A DNA stretch of 64,000 bases from Lumbricus terrestris (lineage: Eukaryota > Annelida > Clitellata > Crassiclitellata > Lumbricidae), in contig OX457043.1 of assembly GCA_949752735.1 (NCBI GenBank), positions 44,820,263-44,884,262 of the forward strand. Reading direction: 5' to 3'. Numbering within the stretch: position 1 is the first letter of the stretch; every line of letters begins with the position of its first letter. The notes below the pieces were generated by a model. That model was given only the letters and a program-made list of their open reading frames with translations. It searched no databases and was not told the origin of the DNA. Below, one piece after another: positions 1-9,700 of this stretch. The translations under genes and the position numbers were made by a program.

Positions 1-639
1 CTCGCATGTTTTGCCTTCTAACTCTCTATCTAGATCCCGACAAGCGACGGGAAAGCAACGATTTCATCACAATTGCGCTTTCATTCTCTTTCAATTGTAC
101 TACTTTATCTGACGTTGCTATAATTGTGGGATCTATCTCGACGTGATTGGTTGCACCCTCTACTATTTCGTATGCATAGTCGTTATTGGTCTGATACGTA
201 GGGCCGTTTTTTTATTATTCATTGTGTCATTAGAGGAATAAGTTCAGTTGTTGCCGTATTTGGCTCGAGAAGTTCACCACAAATGACGCACAACAGAACT
301 CTACCTAATTCGCCACTCGCAGCGTACCGTAATTAATGCAAACCAACAAACAATCAGTCAGAATCTACCATAATTATTTAAGTCACCATGTGACCAACAT
401 GTCAGCCTAAAACCTTGAACCGAAAAGAAGGGGAAAGTATTTATTTCTATATTCAACACTTATAAGTCGGTCGCTACGGGTAGACTGCAGCGGTTGGCGC
501 TTTACACGTTTGGGTCGCTAACAGAAAGGCTACAAAGACCGAGTCTTTACACTTGAGTCTTTACAGAAATGCAGAGCCCTCTATGCAGAACAGTAACAGA
601 TCCTGCATTATCATAAGGAATTTTTTTAAAGGCATAGGC
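1..639. other. intergenic, no gene recognised
   Basis: AT-rich sequence with stops in all frames. I see no coding similarity, no clear terminal repeat and no tRNA-like promoter boxes. Confidence 0.5.
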
Positions 640-832
640 CTAAACAATAACATAACATAACATAACATAACATAACATTTTATTCGGCAACCAATAATAT
701 TCGTAACATTTCGTAATTATAACAGAGTAGAAAACATGTTGGCATGCCCAGGAGACCCAAAAGGGACCGAAGATCCCGCTAGCGAGGGCCACCTGAGAGC
801 GTTGGAAGATACAGATGAGAAATACGGCCGAA
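640..832 (-). mobile_element. LINE 3' UTR-like end with (TGTTA)n tail
   Basis: Read on the minus strand, a GC-rich segment containing GCTAGCGGGATCTTCGG is followed by GCCGAATAAAATG and then several copies of TGTTA. A GCGGGAC..GTCCC hairpin-like segment followed by an AATAAA-type signal and a short simple-repeat tail is the shape of a non-LTR retrotransposon 3' end. Related ends occur at 1770-2190 (plus) and 36818-37020 (minus). No reverse transcriptase is attached. Seen: tail and segment. Inferred: LINE origin. Confidence 0.45.
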
Positions 833-1769
833 TTTGAAATGAATAACACAAAAAACTTAACTAGTATACATGCATATATATTATATATATACATATATAT
901 ATATACAAACGAAACGTAAGTAAATAAGAGAAAAAGTGTACAAAATAGTCAGTAACATACACAAACACGAGTGCACACTCCCATTTTAAACCATGCATAT
1001 GTGACAACCCAACAGGCACCCCTAAAAGTCACCGAGCTCCTGGTATTTCCCCCTTCTGGCCCTTTCTCGGTGAGCCTGCAATCAAGTGCATGCATCTGCC
1101 GTTTCGAGATGGGTATACCTTCAATTCACTATGCAGCCTTACGCTGATAAGGAAGACTTACTCTACCGATCATAACTAGGAAGCGTTTTAATGCTGTTGC
1201 GTTCCACAGCACTTTTGTTCTTCCAGATCTTGACATGGATGGCCACTCTAGAGTTAAAATTTCTTATTAATATCTGAAACCTGAGGGATTGAGATTACCT
1301 CGGGTAAAAAAATAATAACAATAACAATCGCTAACCCCAGAACCAAGCAACTTTTCCTGCAGTTTCGTGCGTTTAATGAATGATCTTTAGAATTATAACA
1401 AAAATAATAATAAAAAAAGCAATAATAATTATAAAAAGCAACTATAAGAATAATTGGACGATTTTTATAGCGCCGTATCTCAGTCGAGGCCGAAAGAAAG
1501 GGCTCTGTACACGAGTTCGAAAAGTTAATGGCAGTTATACGATTGTTTAATTTATGTATCAATACATCAATAACCTCCTCCCTTCTTCCTTTGCTTCCTA
1601 CTTCTCTCCTGCATTGCATCCTGGACTTACTAGAGGCAATAGAGACTTCAGTATTATTTTTGCAAAAACAAATGTTCGGAAATTTTCCATTAAATTCCAA
1701 GGCCCTGTTAATGGAATAAAATTCCGATTCACATTCGTAGGGCGACTAACTTAACTCACTTTAAACACC
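833..1769. other. intergenic, no gene recognised
   Basis: Contains a short (AT/TA)n stretch around 870-905 and AT-rich low-complexity sequence around 1300-1460. The longest minus-strand reading frame (1254-1700) is compositionally biased and resembles no family I know, so I do not call it. Confidence 0.45.
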
Positions 1770-2190
1770 TGTTACGTGTGCATACATTATGTAATGTTTT
1801 CTGTTAATTGCATGAGGGGTTACTCATGCTGATGTTGATTTATTTGATTGTTTGATTGCTTTTGTTTTTATTTTGTTCTTTCTCTGAATTTTTCCTGTAG
1901 TGTATACTACATTAGTTTTTTGGATAATTTGTACTTTCCCTAGTTAAGTAATATCTCTGCATTCCAATACTCCCTTCAGCTTTCACTTTCTCATTTCACT
2001 TTGTTAATTAGGCCCCTGCTTAGCGGGACTTGTCCCTTTTGGTGTGCCTATTTGCTCCCTCACTCTTATAATACCTATTCATTTTGAGTATTTTCTTATT
2101 GCGAATTATGTCTATTCTTTGTTAAACATACATGTACAGTCGATTTGTTGGGAACAATAAAAATATGTCTATGTCTATGTCTATGTCTAA
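1770..2190 (+). mobile_element. LINE 3' UTR-like end with (TATGTC)n tail
   Basis: The segment around 2015-2045 holds TAGCGGGACTTGTCCC, and the unit ends with GGGAACAATAAAAATATGTC followed by repeated TATGTC near 2166-2190. This is the same architecture as at 640-832 and 36818-37020: GC-rich hairpin, AATAAA, short tandem tail. No coding part remains upstream. Confidence 0.45.
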
Positions 2191-2703
2191 AACGTATTGC
2201 GTTTTGATTTATGCAGCACCCTGAATATTATTGCGAGTCTACACTATAGTAGGCCCTACAGATGAGAGGACGATGGAGGAACGTGATAGCCAGAGTGATA
2301 TGGCACAAATGCCATGAAGACTTGCATGGGTTTAATTACATGGCACAAAATGTCGCCATGGCTGAAATTGATAGATTTACAATGGCTTATATTAGCGGTC
2401 AAACGCCTACTAAATAAAGATAACAGCGTAATATAATAATTAACTCGTCTGTTTGAATAATTTTATAAACCATCTAATGGTTGAGTTTCAGATTACCTGC
2501 CAGCACGTAGGCCCACGCCTACGCAGGCCTACCTTTAATCACGGAAGAGTCACTGTTTGAGACAGTCTCCACAAAGTGACGTGATTATTATACAGAGGGT
2601 CACTGATTACATTCTGCCTCTTAATTGTGATTGCTATTTAGAATAGTGTATTCCTCCTAAATAGCCGCAAAACTTTGAGAACCAGAAACCAGTAGCCTAT
2701 TAA
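2191..2703. other. intergenic, no gene recognised
   Basis: No reading frame or terminal repeat that I can interpret. Two TAGGCCTA-like palindromes and AT-rich DNA only. Confidence 0.4.
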
Positions 2704-2737
2704 GAATCCGAGTGGCTGACCCCTCCACAGCAAGGGA
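2704..2737 (+). mobile_element. RTE-like LINE 3' end, left part (split by insertion)
   Basis: The sequence GAGTGGCTGACCCCTCC matches the end of the RTE-like reading frame at 25677-26395, where it is followed by a conserved GGGATTAAT segment. Here it stops at 2737 and resumes at 3595 (GATTAATCCTAGCC..), because the TIR element at 2738-3585 has inserted between. The 9-bp target AGCAAGGGA is present on both sides (2729-2737, 3586-3594). Only the last ~70 bp of the LINE is present. Confidence 0.8.
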
Positions 2738-3585
2738 CAGTGTTTAATCTAGTCCCCGTCCTCTGGGGGGGGGGGATTGAGGTTTCTGGGGGGGGAGACA
2801 ATCGAGCGTCCTTCGGACGCTCGTGATGTGCGTAGCACCAAGACTGGGATGGGGAGGGGTATGGGGAGGGGATGCGCCCCTCCCCATTAGAAATTTTTTG
2901 AATTTCCACATTACAATGGCAGCATCTTAAGGTGTCGTCTTAACAAAATAGCTGTACTTTTTCAGTGACCCATTAGAAACTTTTTGAATTTCCATATTGC
3001 AATGGCAGCATTTTAAGGTGTCGTCTTAACAAAATAGCTGTACTTTTTCAGTGACCCATTAGAAATTTTTTGAATTTCCATATTGCAATGGCAGCATTTT
3101 AAGGTGTCGTCTTAACAAAATAGCTGTATTATTTCAGTGACCCATTAGAAATTGTTTGAATTTCCATATTGCAATGGCAGCATTTTAAGGTGTCGTCTTA
3201 ACAAAATAGCTGTACTTTTTCAGTGACCCATTAGAACCTTTCTGAATGTTCACATTGCAATAGCAGCATTTTAAGGTGTCGTCTTAACAAAATAGCTGTA
3301 CTTTTTCAGTGACTCATTAGAAACTTTTTGAATTTCCAAATTGCAATGGCTGCATTTTCATGTGTCATTTTAACATGACAGTATCATATATTATAGTTGT
3401 AAATAATGTCATTATAATCATATAATAATAAATAATATCATGGTATATTATAACACTTCATGTAAAACAATGATGAAAACAGTAACTAAAAACCAATATC
3501 ATTTCGTGAAATTTTTCTGGGGGGGGAAATGTCAATCCTGGGGGGGAACTTTCCCCCCCCCCAGAGACGTCTAGATTAAACACTG
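2738..3585. mobile_element. non-autonomous TIR DNA transposon with internal 86-bp array
   Basis: Perfect 15-bp terminal inverted repeats, CAGTGTTTAATCTAG at 2738-2752 and its reverse complement at 3571-3585, extend imperfectly into G tracts just inside. The element is flanked by the 9-bp direct repeat AGCAAGGGA. It has no transposase; its middle is an array of 86-bp units. Nine-base duplications are typical of Mutator-like elements, while a CAGTG start is more hAT-like (8 bp), so the superfamily is open. A diverged copy of the right half lies at 17995-18240. It sits inside an RTE-like 3' end, giving the order of insertion. Confidence 0.85.
2885..3400. repeat. 86-bp tandem repeat array, six units
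   Basis: Units begin with CATTAGAA at 2885, 2971, 3057, 3143, 3229 and 3315, exactly 86 bp apart. Each contains CAATGGCAGCATTTTAAGG and CTTAACAAAATAGCTG. The last unit is diverged and truncated. Single diverged units occur elsewhere in the window (about 15600-15690, 24366-24410, 48460-48520). Confidence 0.95.
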
Positions 3586-3594
3586 AGCAAGGGA

Positions 3595-3632
3595 TTAATC
3601 CTAGCCAGAAGGAAAAGAAGAAGAAGAAGAAA
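3595..3632 (+). mobile_element. RTE-like LINE 3' end, right part
   Basis: Continuation of the 2704-2737 fragment after the inserted TIR element: GATTAATCCTAGCC, then AAGGAAAAGAAGAAGAAG. It corresponds to the tail of the longer RTE-like copy ending near 26395. Confidence 0.75.
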
Positions 3633-4288
3633 CAAGTAGCCTATTAATGAACGTCATCTCGAACAATGTGATCGGACGGTTAATATGACGATGCGAGTCT
3701 GATAAAGTCAAACTAAACACTGCTTGTAATGAAATAAACTTAAGAGCTCACCAAGGAAATGCACCGGTCATGCGAACACACCATACATTGAACTGATTGC
3801 TTAAAACATCAATGAAACAACTATCTTACTAATAGAGCTTGAAAACCACTGAAGAAAACCAGGCGCTGGGAATTTCCAGCAAAACGTCCTATGCATTGAA
3901 ATGGCCAAAAATGGTCACGCTCGGTAGCTTCACGGTTGTGTATCATAGGCCTACACCAACGCGGATATTATATACCAAACAGAGTCTTCTTGAAGTGATG
4001 GATTAATCTTGGAGAACGGATATGTAATCGTAAGCTGGTCTCTCTGACGTGGCTTTTGTGGTCGCTGAAAGTTCTCGAAGATTAATTTTATATTGCATCA
4101 CATTTTAGAAGTTTGGAGTCTATGACCTCGGCGATTACGAATGTCAGAAACGGTTCCAGGTCAAGACCGAAATGTAAGATAAAGTATATGATAGATCCAT
4201 TTTGGTACGATAGATTTGATTTCTCGGATCAATCCATCATTTCTTACTATGCTCCACTGGAATAAGCGGCCATTTTGGCCGCAATTGG
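3633..4288. repeat. dispersed repeat segment, no gene
   Basis: At about 4025-4085, read on the minus strand, this matches the family seen at 31005-31150, 38390-38530 and 39320-39430 (TTCTCGAAG, then AAAAGCCACGTCAG with GAGACCAGCTTA). The rest shows no gene or terminal repeat. Confidence 0.5.
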
Positions 4289-5221
4289 ATGACAGCGTCT
4301 CAATACCCAAATGGTCAAAGCAGGGATCTTAATTTGCATATGGAGGAACGCCTGCTACCAGAATCCATCGAACTTGCCATGATTCTCGAGCAATTTGGAT
4401 TGATACAAAGCGTTGCGAACCTACACACCGTCTGGGTGGTTGGCTCGACGTATAATCGTCACCAGGGACAATTGTCAGGTGATGGACCATCAACATCCAT
4501 CCTTCCATTATCGCCGACCACGGTCTAGTGATCACCTCCATTTCTTTTATTCTGGATCAGCCACTCCTCGTTTCAAGACAGATTCGCCATTGGAAAAGCT
4601 TGGATCGCGCCGCTTTTAGAGCAACGATTCAGGACCATCCTCTCTTCAATGACGCTGAATCAATTCCTACGCAGTCTGTCACTGAAATGTTCAATTCTTA
4701 CGAAACTGTGATGACCGAGATCGTCGACGTGTGCCTTCTTACCATTGCGCTGCGTTAAGACTCGTCATCGCCCGTTCTCTTCGTGGTTCAACGCAGAGTG
4801 CAAAGCGCTCCGTCGACGCGCCCGTGGCTGGAGAGGATTTACAGGCGAACGCGCTCTTCTCAAGATCAAACCACGTGGATTCATTTCGTCCGAAAGATGC
4901 ACACCGCTTGCCGGGAGAGGGAGCGCGAGTACTGCGAGGCGGTCATCACTCGCCAGTTAACGGATTCAAGGAAGTTGTGGTCGACATTCAACCTCATCGG
5001 TCGTCAATCAGCCAGCCATCAATCGCAGTCACCGCCCTCGTTTACTGCGGATGCATTCCTGTAGCGCCATACAGCTAAAATTTCGGCCATACGTGACGCC
5101 ACCTCGGCTTCTGCTCCGCCAGAATTCTCTGCCACTGATCACCGTCTATCTACCTTAAATGAGGTCGCTGGGCTATAGTTACAAAAGCTTATTGTAGCAT
5201 ATGCGCAGAAAACATCCGAGC
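4289..5221 (+). pseudogene. LINE fragment: endonuclease end to RT linker (CR1/L2-like)
   Basis: Shifting plus-strand frames give LINE-like stretches: a segment around FGLIQSV, then a linker with RSFSSWFNAECKALRRRARG and KISAIRDATSASAPPEF. This is the region between apurinic endonuclease and reverse transcriptase in CR1/L2/Jockey-type LINEs. There are several frameshifts and stops, so the copy is dead. The line of homology continues after 5431 with an RT N-terminus, the gap being an inserted repeat (5222-5430). Confidence 0.7.
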
Positions 5222-5430
5222 TCAGCCTGCTCAGGGCTTTTTTAGTGTGCAGTTCTGCACAAAATGTCCAGTTCTCACTGGTTGTGAACAGTGTAACATA
5301 GAGTAGAAGTACTTATGTTCATTAAAAAATTGTAAAAACGGTTTCTGCGATCAGATTCTGAGTAATATACCATGGAGGATAGGAAGTTGAAGAAAGAGTT
5401 GTGCAGGTCTAAAAATTTCTTCAAAGAATC
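5222..5430 (+). mobile_element. short hAT-like MITE, copy of the 19560-19753 element
   Basis: From CAGGGCTTTTTTAG at 5232, through a TGCAGTTCTGCACAAAATG segment and ACCATGGAGGATAGGAAG, this matches the reverse complement of the element inserted in a mariner at 19560-19753. It divides a LINE reading frame. CGAGCT before (near 5221) and GCGAGCT after (about 5438) look like a decayed target duplication. The left terminus is blurred. Confidence 0.6.
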
Positions 5431-5431
5431 C

Positions 5432-5905
5432 ATGTGCGAGCTGGATATTGTTCCCACATTTATCATTCAAGAAATTATAGACGACTTTCTGCCCTTCCTT
5501 ACTATGCATTGCAACCGTCTATCGAGGAAACCCGTCAGAAGCAGTCAATCCTGCTACCTTTTCTGAATCGAGACGGTCTGGACTTAAGTGATCCAGCCAA
5601 TTACAGATCAATTATTGCCAATGTTGCTTTTGTCTAAAGTGTTAGAACGCATTGTTGCAAACCAATTAATTGCATATTTTTGACATACATGTGTTACTAC
5701 CCTCTAAGCAATCGGGTTACCGTGAAAAATTAAACAGAAACTCGTTTGGTTCGTCTATTCACTCTGTTGTCTGATTCATATGGCGCCATAGACCGTGGTC
5801 ACTCTTTTAGCTCTGTGTGACGTCAGTCCCCCATTTGGCGCAATTGATCACTCTCTCCTGCTCCAAAGTCTCTCTGTTTCCTTTGGCCTGACTGGTGCAT
5901 CGATG
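5432..5905 (+). pseudogene. LINE reverse transcriptase fragment (CR1/L2-like)
   Basis: Resumes the LINE split by the 5222-5430 insertion. Frames contain LPFLNRDGLDLSDPANYRSI, then a VLERIV-type stretch, and TLLALCDVSPPFGAIDHSLL. These correspond to the RT fingers motif (D-P-x-N-Y-R-P-I) and palm motif A (D-x-S-x-A-F-D-x-[IV]-D-H). Motif A here reads DVSPPFGAIDH, so the catalytic region is degraded. Stops and frameshifts are frequent, and the YADD part is missing. Confidence 0.7.
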
Positions 5906-6788
5906 TCAACAGCAGGAAGTACAAGTTTAAGGACAGAAGAGAGAGAGGAGGATGAAACAGCGGTTGGGTCGCTGACACAGAGTTGGAATATAGTCCAAGT
6001 GGTTCCTAAGGCCTACAGGCATACGCAATGGGCAAACGGTAAATCGGCATTAACTCCGAACATTATACCCGGACATTATCCCAATGACATTATCCAAGAA
6101 CAAAAGCTCCCGGACATTATCCAGGGGTAGGACATTATCCCTCCATTACCTAAAAATGATGCAAAAAAAATCAATAATAATATAGGGCTGTATTAAAATG
6201 AGCATCTATAGGACAGGCTCTATTAGACAGATAGTATAATATTATTTATTGGCTACGCAAGCTTCTAATTCTATGAATCCTAAGTTTAAGCACAGAATAG
6301 TTAACCGTATTAGAAAATTCTGATAAGTCGAAGAAGATATAAATAGATCAGCTACTGTTAGTCTTAAAATGGCTTACACCGTATCAGAAATTTCGGATAA
6401 TTCAAGAAGTTATCACTGAATTAGCTATGGTTATTGATCGCTTGAGATATAGGCCTATCGCATTGTACTGTCTATTAAAACCATAAAATAGGCTGAATTT
6501 TTAAAATAAGTGCTCGCCCGTTTCGCTGCTGCCATAGTAGGCTAAAGAGTCGGCTCTAATATTTGCGGTCTGTTTAATGCTTGACAAAGATAAACATCAT
6601 GTCGATAAAACCCCAAAAGGAAAATACGAATCTCTCGACTCAGAAGGTCAGTTCTTTAGCAAAATTTGGTTTTCATCTGTTGATTCAATAGCGAGGACAA
6701 CGCGATGCTAACATTCTGCTGAATTTTTCCCGATCAAATTGTTCCCACTTTGGGTCTTGATTCGCAGCAAGACTTCCCACGTTAAAAG
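5906..6788. repeat. 3' flank of ankyrin-cGLR copy 1, paralogous to 38226-38840 and 40222-40363
   Basis: Segments such as GTTTAAGGACAGAAG (5930), ATTCTATGAATCCTAAGTTT (6270), the ATTGATCGCTTGAGATATAG stretch (6430), and GATCAAATTGTTCCC (6733) all have counterparts in the same order downstream of copy 2. The flank of copy 2 is interrupted by the 38874-40221 element. Also holds the GACATTATCC cluster at 6055-6145. No gene. Confidence 0.7.
6055..6145 (+). repeat. cluster of five ACATTAT[AC]CC motifs
   Basis: ACATTATACC or ACATTATCC occurs five times within about 90 bp, four of them as GACATTATCC, at irregular spacing. Recurrent short motifs like this are also the building block of the TIRs of the MULE at 28521-29644, though the motif differs. 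Confidence 0.7.
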
Positions 6789-9700
6789 CTAATTCTCTTT
6801 GTTCTGAATGATAGGTATATCGATCGTTGCGTCATCTGGACATAAGTCGAGGTAAATATAAAAGACATCACAGTACACATAAGGATTTTCAGACATGTCG
6901 AGCTCATTATCATCGTAAGACTGTACAGTTTGCTGTTTGAATGATGGCATGAAGAAACATGGATAGAAGTCATGTCGACAGAACTCAACAAAGCAAAACA
7001 TCAACCTCTCGACCCAGAAGGCCAGATCCTTTTTCGTGATTTTGTGTTCATCTTTTCGATAACCTCTTTCTTGCATATTTAGGGCTTCGATGCAAAAGAG
7101 AAGGGACGTCTTCAACTGATAAGTATTCTTTGGATAAGTGTGAAGTAAAAATTTGCAAACTGTATATGCTCCCTTTAAGAGAATCGAGCTTTCTCTAATG
7201 ATTCGACTCTCAATTGGTGCAAAAGAAATTCTGGAAAATGTATCGGAAAATATCGAACGAGTACCCTTTGGTTTTGATGGATCAAAACGTGGTCGATCAA
7301 AAACCAAAGTACAACCATCTGCCTGCTCAGCTGGGCTCATCTCAAATTGGTCTCCAAGGCGCGAGCCCTCAACTTGAACACAAGCAACTAAGTCAATTTG
7401 TACACTGACAAAAAGAAGGCCGCCCTCTTCATCTTTTATGGGATGGATCATCTTTAGTTTCAAATTCTTACACAGACCAGCTGGCTTTCTGTATTTGTCT
7501 TCATCGGTATTTGTGAAGTTCCGTTCGAACAGATGTTCCTCTCTCCAGAAATTAGGACTTTGCAACAAGTCTTCTAAAATAATCTGAAATCTGGAATTGA
7601 CTTCGTTAGTCAGCAAACACTGATCTAAGTTGAAGAAACAATCAAACTCCGCATCACATTGCCTCTTCTTAGCATTGTCACTCTTTCTTCTCAATTGAAA
7701 ATATCCCTTTGGACCCAGTGGATGTGGAGATACGTCACAAATTTGACAAAATTTAACCAGTTTGAAGTTAAAATCAAAGTCTGCTGAAATGACAGCTTTT
7801 GTTTCTTCACTTGCACTTCCGACTAAAATCGGTTGGCACTCAAATCGCTTGTCCTTTTTTTCTAATACCATCTGCCAAATGATCAATAAAGCGTTGAATT
7901 TCTGGCTTCATTTTGCTTACGCGCCTGTTGAGGCTAAGAAAATCGTTTTCGATCCAAATCCTCCAAATTGCATCTTCTGACGATTCTTGAGGGCGAGGTG
8001 ATTGGGAGTATATACGAACCAGATCAACTAATTTTCTCTTCGAACATTCTGTTACATGAGTATCGCTTAGCACACATTCGATATCTGAGGACGTGTAAAG
8101 CGCTCCCTGTTGTCTTGCGTTGTTTGTATTGGCGGTTTCCAATTTTCGTAGTTGCTCAAGATCCTTAGGTGTATGACCGTTTTTGTCTTTGATGCTTTCA
8201 TCTGCTCCGTGCTCGATGAAACTGTGATACTCGTCATATTTTACTGCGTAATGCAAAGGGGTTTTGCCGTACACATCAACTGCGTTAATGTTGCAGCCTA
8301 TTTCTAATAGAATCTTCAATAAATCGTCATTTTGCACCGCACTGCTGCGATAACGTGGCATGACAGCGTAGTGAATCGGTGTTCTTCCTTTATCGTCTGT
8401 TGCAGTGGCTGACTTCCTGAAGTTCTCAGGTTTTAGGAGAATTCCTTGAAACATTAGATCGAATCCAAGTTCTTGGTGTAGTTCTCTCTCGGTTGTCGCT
8501 TCATGGTTTTCTTCGCGTTGTGAGATGATAAATCGATGAAGTGGACCTTGCCCTCTCTTGTCAACCCTTGCAACTTCTAATGGTGTTTCGTCCATCGGTT
8601 CTAGTGAGTTACGAATTGCACCGCGATCCTCAAATGCTTGGAAAGTATCCGAAGTAATTCGCTTCGAAGACTTTACTGCCAGATCAAGTGGCGTGTTTCC
8701 TCTGAAGTCAATAGCATTCACATTCAAATCGTCAATAGCAAGCAATAGTTTAACCATTTCTTCTGTATATCGAGTTCGTTTCTCGTCATGTTCAAGAATT
8801 TTCTCCAGCCTCTTCCTCGTTTTAAATTGCTCAATCCATGGGGAAAACTCACGATGCTCGTTAATATTAAAATTATAATCACGATCCCTCTTAAGAAGCC
8901 CGTTGCAGAAGAAATGCAAATCAAACCAGTTCCTATTTGGCTCATAGACAGCTGCATGCAAGGCAGTAAATCCATAATAGTCATGCAAATTGACCGATGC
9001 ATTACGGCTAAGCAGCAACCGTATTACTGAGACATGATGTGACTCAGCTGCTTTGATCAAAGCAGTTGCTCCATATTGGTCTCTTGCGTCAAGATCGAGT
9101 TTCAATCCTGATTTCTGCTCCCAGTCAAACAACTTTTGAATGGCATGAGAACAGCCTTGTTGAGAAGCAATTATCAAAGGCGTTTCACCAACGACATTTT
9201 TCAAGTTGAAGTCTGCATCTTTTTCCAATAGCAACTGTATCACGTCGTCTATAGTTTGAATCATCAAAAAGCACGATATAAACTTCTTTCCCTGATAATC
9301 GCAAAGATATTCTCCGCATTGTCTCATAACTTCGTGAAGAGGTGTATTCAATTGATCATCTTGGTAGTTGGCGTTAAATTTGCTCGAATTCGTAAGGAGC
9401 AATGCTATTTCTTTGATACTTCTGAATTTCATCTTGTGATATATATCGCAACATAGAAATTCCATGATGTCAATGATATTCCTGCGTTTCATTTTGGACA
9501 TGAGCTCATATCGTTGACCCGCAGTCTTGATATTCTTGATTGTCTGTATCAGGCAACAAAAGCTGTTTCCGATATGTTTCTCTGAATATACACATCGCTC
9601 TTCACTAAGCAACATCTTAACCATCATCGGATAGACAGATTTAACGGCGAAGTGAAGCAAAGTGCGTCCGTAAAAATCTGGCATACCTTCCAGTGGTGTG

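Noticed and set aside
640..894. 84-codon minus-strand frame
   Set aside because: Translation of a LINE 3' UTR-like segment and its tandem tail.
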